Of a stretch of DNA of 64,000 nt, positions 48,867 through 57,058 are shown piece by piece. The notes under the pieces were generated by a model that was not told the origin of the DNA, did not search any database, and saw only the letters and a list, made by a program, of their open reading frames with translations. The stretch is from Gammaproteobacteria bacterium (GTDB lineage: Bacteria > Pseudomonadota > Gammaproteobacteria > Competibacterales > Competibacteraceae): the NCBI GenBank assembly GCA_024235095.1, contig JACKNC010000001.1, forward strand, positions 2,732,501-2,796,500, read 5' to 3'. How positions within the stretch are numbered: position 1 is the stretch's first letter; the number at the start of each line of letters is the position of its first letter. Position numbers and translations under genes: made by a program.

Positions 48867-51200
48867 ATGAACCTCATCAACACGCTTGCCCACGAACTCG
48901 CCGCCCAGGAATCCCAGATCGAAGCCGCTGTCACCCTGCTGGACGGAGGCGCGACGGTACCCTTCATCGCCCGCTATCGTAAGGAAGTCACGGGCGGGCT
49001 GGATGACACGCAACTCCGCTTGCTGGAGGAGCGACTGGGTTACCTACGCGAGCTGGAAGAACGACGCGAAGTCATTCTGACCAGCATCCGTGAGCAGGGT
49101 CAGTTAAACGCTGAACTGGAAACCGCCCTCCTCGCCGCGGACACCAAAACCCGGCTGGAAGACCTCTACCTGCCCTACAAACCCAAGCGGCGCACTAAAG
49201 CGCAAATCGCCCGCGAAGCCGGCCTCGCGCCACTGGCGCACGGTTTGCTGATCGATCCTGGGCAGTCGCCGGAAACCCTGGCGACCGAGTTTGTCAATGC
49301 GGAAGGCGGCGTTTCCGACGTGAAAGCGGCGCTGGACGGAGCGCGACAGATTCTGATGGAGCAATTCGCCGAGGATGCCGAATTATTGACCGGGTTGCGT
49401 GAATACCTCTGGGAAAACGCGGTGCTGCTTTCGCAAATGGTGGAAGGCAAGGCGGAGGAAGGCGCCAAGTTCCGCGATTACTTCGACTACCGGGAGGCGC
49501 TGCACAAGATTCCCTCGCACCGCGCCCTGGCGCTGTTCCGGGGCCGTAATGAAGGGATCCTGCAACTGACGCTGGAAGTTGGCGAGGCGGACGCCACGGG
49601 TCCGGACCCCGGTGAGCGCCGGGTCGCCGCCCGGTTTGGCCTTTGCGATGAAGGCCGGCCCGCCGACGCCTGGTTGCGGGAAACCGCGCGCTGGGCCTGG
49701 AAAGTCAAACTGTTGCCGCATCTGGATACCGAACTCAAGCAACGTGTGCGTGAAGCGGCTGAGGAGGAAGCCATTCGGGTTTTCGCCAGCAATCTGCGCG
49801 ATCTGCTGCTGGCCGCACCCGCCGGAGCGCGCGCTACGCTGGGGCTGGATCCGGGATTGCGCACCGGCGTCAAAGTCGCGGTGGTGGACGCCACCGGCAA
49901 ACTGGTGGATACCGCGACCATTTATCCCCATGCCCCACGCAACCAGTGGGATGCGAGTTTGCAGGTTCTCGCCGAGCGGTGTCGCCAGCATAAAATCGAG
50001 TTGATCAGCATCGGCAACGGCACGGCTTCCCGTGAGACGGATCGATTGGCGACTGATTTGATCAAGCGTTACCCGGAACTGCGCTTGCAAAAACTGGTGG
50101 TGTCGGAAGCTGGGGCCTCGGTGTATTCCGCCTCGGAATTGGCGGCGCGGGAATTCCCCGAAGTCGATGTGTCACTGCGCGGCGCGGTCTCCATCGCCCG
50201 CCGCCTGCAAGATCCGCTGGCGGAACTGGTCAAGATCGAACCCAAAGCCATTGGCGTCGGGCAGTACCAACATGATGTCAGTCAACCCCGTCTAGCGCGG
50301 ACGTTGGATGCTGTAGTCGAGGATTGCGTGAACGCAGTCGGCGTCGATGTCAATACTGCCTCAGCGCCACTGCTGGCGCGGGTCGCTGGACTGAACGCCA
50401 CTCTGGCCCGCAATATTGTCGAGTTTCGCGATGCCAACGGCCCATTCCGTCGCCGCGAACAGTTGCTGAAAATTTCCCGGTTAGGCGACAAGACGTTCGA
50501 GCAAGCCGCCGGATTCCTGCGGATCCTCAACGGTGATAATCCATTGGACCGTTCCGCGGTCCACCCGGAAGCCTATCCGCTGGTTGAGCGCATTTTGGCC
50601 GTCAGCGGGCGCGGGTTACATGAAGTACTGGGCAATACCGCCTTTCTCCAGACGCTGGAGCCGGCCCGCTTCACCGATGAGCGATTTGGCTTGCCGACTG
50701 TGCGCGATATTCTGGCGGAACTGGAAAAGCCGGGCCGCGATCCCCGCCCGGAATTCAAAACCGCCGCATTCAAAGACGGTGTGGAAAAACTGGCGGATTT
50801 ACAACCGGGAATGGTGCTGGAAGGCGTAGTCACCAATGTCGCCAATTTCGGCGCGTTTGTAGACGTCGGCGTTCATCAGGATGGCCTCGTACATATCTCG
50901 GCGCTGGCCGACCGGTTTGTCAAAGACCCCCGCGAGGTCGTCAAAGCCGGTCAGGTGGTCAAGGTTAAGGTGCTGGAAGTGGACTTGAAACGGCAGCGGA
51001 TTGCGCTGACCCTGCGGCTGAGTGAACCGGCTGCCGGTTCCTCCGCCCAAAAGGAACCGGGTGTTAAACAACCGGCCTCCGCTCAGGATCGGCGAAAGCG
51101 AGAACCCCGTCAGTCTTTGCCACAACAGCGCCAGGAGAAACAAGAAGCGCGTCCCGGAGCCTTGGCGGAAGCCTTTGCCCGGGCGCGGCGGGAACGATGA
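48867..51200 (+). CDS. tex: Transcription accessory protein Tex
   Basis: This 777-residue RNA/nucleic-acid-binding protein has the order helical N-terminus, YqgF RNase-H-like fold ('LGLDPGLRTGVKVAVVD'), helix-hairpin-helix ('VGVDVNTASAPLLARVAGL') and a C-terminal S1 domain ('GMVLEGVVTNVANFGAFVDVG'). The tail of about 60 residues is basic and Gln/Arg-rich. The ATG at 48867 gives 'MNLINTLAHELAA', matching the family; a TTG at 48837 is less likely. Tex contributes to transcription fidelity and is essential in some species. Confidence 0.96.
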   Translation: MNLINTLAHELAAQESQIEAAVTLLDGGATVPFIARYRKEVTGGLDDTQLRLLEERLGYLRELEERREVILTSIREQGQLNAELETALLAADTKTRLEDLYLPYKPKRRTKAQIAREAGLAPLAHGLLIDPGQSPETLATEFVNAEGGVSDVKAALDGARQILMEQFAEDAELLTGLREYLWENAVLLSQMVEGKAEEGAKFRDYFDYREALHKIPSHRALALFRGRNEGILQLTLEVGEADATGPDPGERRVAARFGLCDEGRPADAWLRETARWAWKVKLLPHLDTELKQRVREAAEEEAIRVFASNLRDLLLAAPAGARATLGLDPGLRTGVKVAVVDATGKLVDTATIYPHAPRNQWDASLQVLAERCRQHKIELISIGNGTASRETDRLATDLIKRYPELRLQKLVVSEAGASVYSASELAAREFPEVDVSLRGAVSIARRLQDPLAELVKIEPKAIGVGQYQHDVSQPRLARTLDAVVEDCVNAVGVDVNTASAPLLARVAGLNATLARNIVEFRDANGPFRRREQLLKISRLGDKTFEQAAGFLRILNGDNPLDRSAVHPEAYPLVERILAVSGRGLHEVLGNTAFLQTLEPARFTDERFGLPTVRDILAELEKPGRDPRPEFKTAAFKDGVEKLADLQPGMVLEGVVTNVANFGAFVDVGVHQDGLVHISALADRFVKDPREVVKAGQVVKVKVLEVDLKRQRIALTLRLSEPAAGSSAQKEPGVKQPASAQDRRKREPRQSLPQQRQEKQEARPGALAEAFARARRER

Positions 51201-51215
51201 AAGATTCGCGATGAA

Positions 51216-52328
51216 TCAGCGTTGAGCGGCTCCGGACGTATTCATCGGCCTTCTCAGATCCTTCAAGAGTCCTTCCAGCCCTGATTCAGGAATATTCCCC
51301 GAGATAGCAGGCTGCGCCGAATGATCGCTGGTTTTGATTGAAACAGTACTCGCCTTTTGAATGGCACCTTGATACTGATCAACACACTGGCCGGAGCAGG
51401 ATTCAGAACTACCAATCAGTTGATAGATGAAAGACAGCTTGATGTTATTATTGATAAAATTTCCTTGTTGCGCGACATAGCCCTGCAGCTTGCAGTTGTC
51501 GTCGAATACTTGTTCCGCCACGGGCGAAATCAGAGAAAAATTTCCTTGTTCGTCAACTGCGCCTGAAACGAGCAAGCTACCGATATTTCCGGACAATTGA
51601 TCGCCGCTCTGGTTGAGCGTCAGAGTTCCATTGGAATTGGGCAATGACTGAGTAAAGCACGGCGGGTCATTGACCAGGGAAGTAGTGAACTGGTAAGTCC
51701 CTGAGAAGTCAGGAGCCTGTCCACCCTCCCCCGTGGGGATGATCTGACTGATCGCATAACCCTGCATTTCGGTGCGCCAGTCCAGGCGAATATCGTAGGT
51801 CTTGCCATCGGCGGTCATATTATTAATAAAAATAGTGCGACCGCTGTCATGGCTGACCGTTGCACCGTTAAGACTGATCAGTGAAGCATCGGAAATATAA
51901 GAATTATCAAAGCGCGCTACATTAAATGCAGCCGATGAATCCTTGGTCGTTTGTTCCTGATCGACCCCCCGAACGCTGATCGTGTGCTGACCGGCTGACA
52001 AACCTGAATAAGGGAATGCCATTGAGAAACCGGAATTCGCGGAATCCGGATAATCCGGATAGGCGTCGCCAACATCCGCGCGCCGCCCGCCGACGGGAAT
52101 ATTGGTTTTGAACACCCCATCCACATATAGCTCGACGCGATTAATGCCTGCTGATCCGACCACCCAACCGCGAATATTCGCCACGCCGCTGTAAGTGCTA
52201 TTGGCAACCGGCTCTTCCAGGGAAAGCACAATATCGCCTGCCCAGACGGTCGAAACCAGGAATGCGCAAGCGGCGCTTAAAGCGGTCGGGAGTATTACGA
52301 GCACAAAACCAGAACGGTGCGAAACCAT
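51216..52328 (-). CDS. Secreted Ig-like-domain hypothetical protein
   Basis: This protein of about 370 residues has a signal peptide ('MVSHRSGFVLVILPTAL...VWAG'). Residues about 30-135 form a bacterial Ig-like domain of the 'LEEPVANSTYSGVANIRGWVVG' type, which often appears with 'INRVELYVDG'. The C-terminal two thirds is beta-rich with four Cys and no known family. I prefer the ATG at 52328 (SD aggggt 8 nt upstream) to the ATG at 52370 because it gives a normal signal peptide. It is convergent with tex by 15 bp. An outer-surface binding role is inference. Confidence 0.75.
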   Translation of the reverse strand: MVSHRSGFVLVILPTALSAACAFLVSTVWAGDIVLSLEEPVANSTYSGVANIRGWVVGSAGINRVELYVDGVFKTNIPVGGRRADVGDAYPDYPDSANSGFSMAFPYSGLSAGQHTISVRGVDQEQTTKDSSAAFNVARFDNSYISDASLISLNGATVSHDSGRTIFINNMTADGKTYDIRLDWRTEMQGYAISQIIPTGEGGQAPDFSGTYQFTTSLVNDPPCFTQSLPNSNGTLTLNQSGDQLSGNIGSLLVSGAVDEQGNFSLISPVAEQVFDDNCKLQGYVAQQGNFINNNIKLSFIYQLIGSSESCSGQCVDQYQGAIQKASTVSIKTSDHSAQPAISGNIPESGLEGLLKDLRRPMNTSGAAQR

Positions 52329-52443
52329 TATTGCTACCCCTATTGAAAAACCAAAGACTCTTGGACGCATTGCGGCGCAATCCCTTCATGCGCCCAACAG
52401 CAGCATAACCCTGTAGGAAATTTTGAGTAAATACCGGGTCCAA

Positions 52444-52731
52444 TTATTCATCCCGATCCGCGAGCAGGTCGTCCTCATCGCTGAATTCGTCCTCCTCGTA
52501 GCCCAGGTCGTCTGATTCCATTTCATCGAAGGGACCCGACCAGTCTTCTGGCGCTTCAATGGGATCAATGGGCAGTTCGTACCAGGCATCCAGATCCAGA
52601 TCTTCCAGTTCGCCGTCAAAGTACTGGATTTCGACCGTTTGGGCATCCTCGTCGAGGGCCACAACCTCGAAATCGTTACCCGTTTCCTGATTGCGGTACC
52701 AATTGCCAATGATGGGATCAACATCGCTCAT
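52444..52731 (-). CDS. Small acidic DUF6763-like protein
   Basis: This 95-residue, very acidic protein begins 'MSDVDPIIGNWYRNQETG', followed by 'FEVVALDEDAQTVEIQYFDG' and a Glu/Asp-rich tail. The layout matches a small conserved gammaproteobacterial family of unknown role that I recall as DUF6763. SD aggag precedes the ATG. It has no membrane segment. It lies between the Ig-like gene and leuA on a common strand. Confidence 0.75.
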   Translation of the reverse strand: MSDVDPIIGNWYRNQETGNDFEVVALDEDAQTVEIQYFDGELEDLDLDAWYELPIDPIEAPEDWSGPFDEMESDDLGYEEDEFSDEDDLLADRDE

Positions 52732-52898
52732 GATCGATCTCCTGCTGCGGGTGGGGAGAGGTGAGTCAACGGTTGGCGGACGTCGCCATGCGACGACTCA
52801 TTTTTTATGGATTCTCAGCCAATTTTGACGAATGAGCTATGCACAATTCAACCTCAAGATCACGAAATATTTGCGATGTCAGGCCGAGTCAGGGTTTT

Positions 52899-52930
52899 CC
52901 CGGATTTCGCTACGCGCCATCCGGGCTACG
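52899..52930. repeat. Inverted copy of the REP-like repeat, directly after leuA
   Basis: Its reverse complement begins cgtagcccggatggcgcg, matching the repeat at 22681-22712 with a few changes. The stem is cccggat/atccggg. It ends 3 bp before the leuA stop codon, so it probably forms a hairpin at the leuA mRNA 3' end. Confidence 0.65.
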
Positions 52931-52933
52931 CTC

Positions 52934-54655
52934 CTAACCATCCAATCCCACAACCCGTGGCATTTCCTCTTCTTCATCCACCGACTGACGCAGCGCCCGG
53001 TTGACTGCGCTGATCACTGCGTTCAGCGAGGCGGTCACAATATTGCTGTCGATGCCGACACCAAACAGCGAGATTGCATCGCCATTCAGGCGCACTTCAA
53101 CATAGGAAACCGCCGTGGCGTTGGCCCCTGCGCCGATGGCGTGTTCGTGGTAGTCAACCACCCGAACATTCAAGCCAAAATGCCGGTTTAGCGCATCGAT
53201 AAAGGCGTCAATCGGACCATTGCCCTTGCCGGAAAGCAATCGCTCTATCCCATGTTCGCGAATCGTTGCCGTCAGCTTGTGCGTACTGTTGGCATGGCTG
53301 TCCGGCGCGGTGCGGTAATCCACGAAATGAAAAGGTTCGTCTGGTTGCAGATATTCCACCTGAAACGCCGCCCAAATATCCGCCGAACTCAATTCCTTGC
53401 CCGTTGCATCGGCAATGGCCTGCACGGTTTGACTGAACTCGATCTGCAAGCGGCGCGGCATCCGCAAGCCGTGATCCTTTTCCAACAGATAGGCAATGCC
53501 GCCCTTACCCGACTGGCTGTTGACCCGGATCACTGCCTCGTAGCTGCGTCCCACATCGGCGGGATCGATCGGCAGATAAGGCACATCCCAGATGTCCTGC
53601 CCGGCGATGGCGTGCAGTCCTTTCTTGATCGCATCCTGATGCGAACCGGAAAACGCGGTGAAGACCAGTTCACCAGCATACGGATGACGGGGATGCACGG
53701 GCAATTGATTGCAGTACTCGGCGGTGCGCACCACGGCGTTGATATCGGAAAGATCAAGACCGGGATTCACGCCCTGAGTAAACAGATTCAGCGCCAAGGT
53801 CACAATGTCGACGTTACCGGTGCGCTCGCCGTTGCCAAATAACGTACCCTCAACCCGGTCAGCGCCAGCCAGCAAGGCCAATTCGGCGGCGGCGACCGCG
53901 GTGCCCCGATCGTTATGAGGATGGACGCTGACCAACACCGAGCCACGACAACTGAGATGACGACAAAACCATTCGATCTGGTCAGCATGAACATTCGGGG
54001 TCGCCATTTCCACGGTCGCCGGCAGATTGAAAATGACTTTATGCTCCGGCGTCGGTTGCCAGACTTCGACCACGGCTTCGCACACCTCCAATGCAAAGTC
54101 GAGTTCAGTGGCACTAAAACTTTCCGGAGAGTACTCGAAAGTCCACTCGGTATCGGGGTGCTCCGTCGCAATTTCCCGCATCAACCGGGCGCCGGTGACA
54201 GCGATATCGATAATGCCCGCCTTGTCCAACCCAAACACCACTTGCCGCTGAATTGGCGACGTGGAATTATAGAGATGCACAACGGCTTTCCTGACCCCGC
54301 GCAAGGCTTCAAAGCTGCGGCGGATCAACGGTTCACGCGACTGCGTGAGCACCTGAATGCTCACATCGTCGGGAATTAATTGATGATCAGCCAGATAGCG
54401 CACGAAATCGAAATCGGTCTGCGAGGCTGCCGGAAACCCTACTTCGATTTCCTTAAAGCCGATTTGCGTCAGCAATTCAAACATACGGCGTTTGCGATCC
54501 GTACCCATTGGCTCGATCAGCGCCTGATTACCATCGCGCAGATCCACGCTGCACCAGACGGGCGCCTGAGTGAGCATCCGCGAGGGCCATTGTCGATCAG
54601 GCAAGCAGACCGGCGGGAAGGGGCGGTATTTTCGGATAGCGTCAATGTGCTTCAT
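52934..54655 (-). CDS. leuA: 2-isopropylmalate synthase LeuA (type 2)
   Basis: This 573-residue DRE-TIM enzyme condenses 2-oxoisovalerate and acetyl-CoA in the first leucine-specific step. The metal/substrate loop is 'WCSVDLRDGNQAL', the HxH metal pair is 'SVHPHNDRGTAVAAAELAL' and 'LFGNGERTGNVD' follows. The C-terminal about 150 residues form the LeuA dimer domain that binds leucine for feedback inhibition. The length fits the long (about 560-aa) LeuA group. SD agagga lies 7 nt before the ATG at 54655; a TTG two codons earlier is less likely. It is separate from leuCDB. Confidence 0.96.
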   Translation of the reverse strand: MKHIDAIRKYRPFPPVCLPDRQWPSRMLTQAPVWCSVDLRDGNQALIEPMGTDRKRRMFELLTQIGFKEIEVGFPAASQTDFDFVRYLADHQLIPDDVSIQVLTQSREPLIRRSFEALRGVRKAVVHLYNSTSPIQRQVVFGLDKAGIIDIAVTGARLMREIATEHPDTEWTFEYSPESFSATELDFALEVCEAVVEVWQPTPEHKVIFNLPATVEMATPNVHADQIEWFCRHLSCRGSVLVSVHPHNDRGTAVAAAELALLAGADRVEGTLFGNGERTGNVDIVTLALNLFTQGVNPGLDLSDINAVVRTAEYCNQLPVHPRHPYAGELVFTAFSGSHQDAIKKGLHAIAGQDIWDVPYLPIDPADVGRSYEAVIRVNSQSGKGGIAYLLEKDHGLRMPRRLQIEFSQTVQAIADATGKELSSADIWAAFQVEYLQPDEPFHFVDYRTAPDSHANSTHKLTATIREHGIERLLSGKGNGPIDAFIDALNRHFGLNVRVVDYHEHAIGAGANATAVSYVEVRLNGDAISLFGVGIDSNIVTASLNAVISAVNRALRQSVDEEEEMPRVVGLDG

Positions 54656-54779
54656 CAGCAATTCCTCTCTCTTGGTCAGGATTTGGTGCTCTCTCCCACT
54701 CAGCGCATGGATTGGGTCGAGAGGGTCAGGCCATTGGTTCTGTAAAGCAATGCGGCGCGATACAGCCGCCAGGCCGCCG

Positions 54780-54902
54780 CTAGGCCCGACGACCGCGACT
54801 TAGTCGCAGCAGAGCCAGAGAAAGGGCGCGTGTGAAGCCAGGATGATCAGCGCGGGGAGCGCAAAAGAGGTTGGTGCAGAATCGGCGGGGGCCAACAAAC
54901 AT
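54780..54902 (-). CDS. Candidate leucine leader peptide of leuA (40 residues)
   Basis: It starts ATG with SD gagg 9 nt upstream. Near its C-terminus it reads 'ALSLALLRLSRGRRA', with five Leu in eight codons (ctt, ctg, ctg, ctg, cta), then stops at TAG. Its stop is 125 bp before the leuA ATG. This is the usual design of a transcription-attenuation leader: ribosomes stall at Leu codons when charged tRNA-Leu is scarce. GC-rich inverted segments follow, but no U-tract terminator is obvious, so the exact mechanism is open. Confidence 0.6.
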   Translation of the reverse strand: MFVGPRRFCTNLFCAPRADHPGFTRALSLALLRLSRGRRA

Positions 54903-54950
54903 AGGGTTAATCCTCGTGAGCAGTTCAATAGATCAGCGGCCAACAGCAAA

Positions 54951-54977
54951 CCCCGGCGCTCCTTTCAGGAGGCCGGG
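54951..54977 (-). other. GC-rich hairpin in the leuA leader
   Basis: On the minus strand, cccggcctcc pairs with ggagcgccggg (one bulged base) around a tgaaa loop. The loop contains the stop codon of a 19-codon frame at 54965-55024 ('MKHPQSHERFELRLSGPAS'). A short gtttgctgttg follows, a poor U-tract. It may be a terminator or a structure that shields the leader. Confidence 0.4.
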
Positions 54978-55032
54978 CCGCTCAGTCGCAGTTCGAACCG
55001 TTCATGGGATTGTGGGTGTTTCATAGTTCTCA

Positions 55033-55061
55033 AGTTAACCCAGGCCGGGATTCCAGGTCAA
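55033..55061 (-). promoter_or_regulatory. Candidate sigma-70 promoter for the leuA leader
   Basis: On the minus strand TTGACC (-35, 5 of 6 matches) is followed after 17 bp by TTAACT (-10, 3 of 6 matches). The spacing is optimal. Transcription would start near 55026 and include the leader peptide region. Confidence 0.4.
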
Positions 55062-55086
55062 GTGGGCGACTGAATAATTGCGAATG

Positions 55087-55115
55087 ATTGTTATTTTCTC
55101 TCCAAGAGTAACAAT
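55087..55115 (+). promoter_or_regulatory. Inverted repeat ahead of cytochrome b561
   Basis: ATTGTTA (55087-55093) and TAACAAT (55109-55115) are perfect 7-bp arms separated by 15 bp, about 50 bp before the cytochrome b561 start. It is a candidate operator for a dimeric regulator; I cannot name one. Confidence 0.4.
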
Positions 55116-55165
55116 ATATAAAGCTCATATACTCCATCGCAACTCTACCGATTGAGGATTTTTAA

Positions 55166-55840
55166 GTGATTAAAAACGATGAAACTCTACAAGCCATCAG
55201 GGTCTGGGATTTGCCAACCCGATTGTTTCACTGGATTCTGGTTGCGTTGATAATCGCGCAGTGGTGGACCGCTGAGCAAAGCAGCACCATGGATTATCAC
55301 GTCTGGGGGGGCTACGCCGTACTCACGCTGGTGTTATTTCGCCTGATCTGGGGATTCGTGGGCAGCGAGACCGTCCTGTTCAGCGACTTTGTGCGGGGTC
55401 CCGGCGCGGCTCTGCTTTACGCCAAGGCGCTGATGCGTGGGGAAACGCCCCACTATCTCGGCCATAATCCTATGGGCGGCTGGTCAATCCTGGCGCTGCT
55501 GATTCTGCTGCTGATCCAGGCAGGGACAGGCTTGTTCGCCAACGACGACATCATGACCGAAGGACCGCTGTACGCCTGGGTGTCGAAGGATACCAGCGAT
55601 TGGCTAACGACTCTCCACAAGTTCAACTTCAACCTGCTGCTCGCGATGATCGCCGTTCATCTCTCGGCGGTTTTCTTTTATCTGCTGGTCAAGCGGGAAA
55701 ATCTGATCCATCCCATGCTTAGCGGTCGAAAACATCTGCCGCCGGAACAGATTGATCGTGCGCCGCGCATGGCGAATCCCTGGCTAGGGCTGGCGGCGTT
55801 GGCGGTTGCGGCGCTCGCCGTTTGGCTGCTCGTGCGCTGA
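55166..55840 (+). CDS. Cytochrome b561 family protein
   Basis: This 224-residue four-helix membrane di-heme cytochrome has 'VWDLPTRLFHWILVALIIAQW' as the first TM with its His heme ligand, 'DYHVWGGYAVLTLVLFRLIWGFVG' with the second, and 'TLHKFNFNLLLAMIAVHLSAVFFY' with paired His late. The extra fifth hydrophobic segment at the C-terminus is typical of the Ni/Fe-hydrogenase b-subunit-like subgroup. It starts with GTG (SD tgagga 8 nt upstream). It is convergent with a cytochrome c' gene, a frequent pairing, so it may pass electrons to or from periplasmic c-type cytochromes. Confidence 0.88.
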   Translation: MIKNDETLQAIRVWDLPTRLFHWILVALIIAQWWTAEQSSTMDYHVWGGYAVLTLVLFRLIWGFVGSETVLFSDFVRGPGAALLYAKALMRGETPHYLGHNPMGGWSILALLILLLIQAGTGLFANDDIMTEGPLYAWVSKDTSDWLTTLHKFNFNLLLAMIAVHLSAVFFYLLVKRENLIHPMLSGRKHLPPEQIDRAPRMANPWLGLAALAVAALAVWLLVR

Positions 55841-55849
55841 AAGTCCTCA

Positions 55850-55887
55850 CTTCAACCTTTCTCTCGCTAACGAGAGAGAAGTTGAAG
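55850..55887. terminator. Long hairpin between convergent cytochrome genes
   Basis: cttcaac (55850-55856) pairs with gttgaag (55881-55887), enclosing a second stem ttctctcg/cgagagaa around ctaa. It lies between the convergent cytochrome stops and probably stops transcription from both sides, although it lacks a strong U-tract. Confidence 0.55.
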
Positions 55888-55893
55888 TAGCAT

Positions 55894-56367
55894 TTAATCC
55901 TTGCGGAATTCCTTGTGACACGCCTTGCAGGTTTCAGCCGTCTTGCCGAACTGCGCCTTGATGGCGGATTCGTCTCCACCCTTGGCGACCTCAGCCAATT
56001 TGGCGGATTCCTGTTGAAAATCATTCATGGCGGATTCAAATTTGTCCCAATTGGTCCAGATTTCCGGTTTGGCTTCGGTACCCTTCACCGCATCCGGCCC
56101 GGAGCCTTTGGCGAAACCCTCTAGCGCCGCCTTGCTCATCAATTCCACATATTGCGCGTGGCGAGCAACCGCCGCCGCGTCGAAAGGAATCTCGCCTTTG
56201 ACCATGGCGCCAATGGGTTTGAAGTTCCAACCGATAATCGTATAGACCGACTGCCGGTATTCAGCAACGTCTTTCGGTTTTGGATCTGCGGCGCTGGCCA
56301 CTGTCAAAAAAACCAGGCTGATAAGGCTACTTGCTAGACCGATGCCCAGTAATTTCTTATTCATCAT
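55894..56367 (-). CDS. Cytochrome c' (periplasmic)
   Basis: This 157-residue four-helix-bundle heme protein has a signal peptide at residues 1-26 (ending 'VASAADP'). The single heme-binding C-x2-C-H is near the C-terminus ('ETCKACHKEFRKD'), as in cytochrome c'. 'WNFKPIGAMVKGEIPFDAAAVARHAQYVELMS' is the family's helix A-B segment. Members bind NO and probably guard against nitrosative stress. SD aagggg precedes the ATG. Confidence 0.94.
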   Translation of the reverse strand: MMNKKLLGIGLASSLISLVFLTVASAADPKPKDVAEYRQSVYTIIGWNFKPIGAMVKGEIPFDAAAVARHAQYVELMSKAALEGFAKGSGPDAVKGTEAKPEIWTNWDKFESAMNDFQQESAKLAEVAKGGDESAIKAQFGKTAETCKACHKEFRKD

Positions 56368-56489
56368 TATTACCCCTTGGAATTGTGACTAAAAGAGTCC
56401 GATATCGATAATCATGGCATAACACTGTTATTTTGCAAGCGCAAACTGAAATTTGGCTGAACTCTATTGGCATCGACTTCGAAACGACA

Positions 56490-56936
56490 TCAGGTTGTGG
56501 GATGGATATGCTCGTGACCCCGATGATTCGTGACTTTTTCGACGGGTACGAGGTGAAGATTCCCATGACGCACCCCTGTCTCGGCGATGGTCGCTTCGGC
56601 AACATGGCGAACATCAGTGGTGTTCCCCTGTAAGACCACGACTTCCAGACAATTTTCGTGGTCGAGATGGACATGCAGAGTCGACAGCATGAGGTGGTGG
56701 TGAGCGTGCTGAGTCTGAGTCAGTCGGCGGGCCAATTCACGTTGGTGATGGTTGTAAACATAGGCAAGGCAGGCAACGGTGTGTTCGGCCTGATTCTCCT
56801 CTAATCGGTCTTGCTCCAGGCGTTGCCGCACCAGATCGCGGATCGCCTCGGAACGGTTCTCGTAGCCTTTGCGTTTGATATAAGCGTCGAACGCTTCCAG
56901 CAGCTTGTCATCCAGGGATATGGTCACACGTTCCAT
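56490..56936 (-). CDS. nikR: Nickel-responsive regulator NikR
   Basis: This 148-residue repressor has a ribbon-helix-helix N-terminus ('MERVTISLDDKLLEAFDAYI') and a C-terminal ACT-like nickel domain. The high-affinity site residues are His77, His88, His90 and Cys96 (E. coli His76/87/89/Cys95, offset by one). The C-terminus adds a His-rich 'NHRGHEHIHPTT'. The frame is open 34 codons further, but the SD (ggcgga) and domain start fix the ATG at 56936. It diverges from the nickel-transport operon across a 122-bp gap that holds a NikR-like palindrome. Confidence 0.95.
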   Translation of the reverse strand: MERVTISLDDKLLEAFDAYIKRKGYENRSEAIRDLVRQRLEQDRLEENQAEHTVACLAYVYNHHQRELARRLTQTQHAHHHLMLSTLHVHLDHENCLEVVVLQGNTTDVRHVAEATIAETGVRHGNLHLVPVEKVTNHRGHEHIHPTT

Positions 56937-57013
56937 GCAGCTTCCGCCTTTTGCCGGGTAATGAGGAAAATGATTTGCGAGGTGAGTTGACAAAGCAGTT
57001 TTTTTGGTATTTG

Positions 57014-57040
57014 GTATGAAGAATAAGAAAATCATCATAC
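57014..57040. promoter_or_regulatory. NikR operator-like palindrome
   Basis: GTATGA (57014-57019) and TCATAC (57035-57040) are the NikR half-sites of E. coli (GTATGA-N16-TCATAC). Here the spacer is 15 bp (57020-57034). It lies 19 bp before the nikK start and about 78 bp from the nikR start, so it can serve both directions. Confidence 0.75.
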
Positions 57041-57058
57041 TGTTGGTTTGGAGGCTTA

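Larger units (their letters stand above)
54656..55165. other. leuA leader region and divergent promoter zone
   Basis: This 510-bp stretch lies between leuA (minus) and the cytochrome b561 gene (plus). On the minus strand it holds a candidate promoter, a 19-codon frame, a GC-rich hairpin and a 40-codon leucine-rich leader. On the plus side it holds an inverted repeat ahead of cytochrome b561. Confidence 0.6.
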
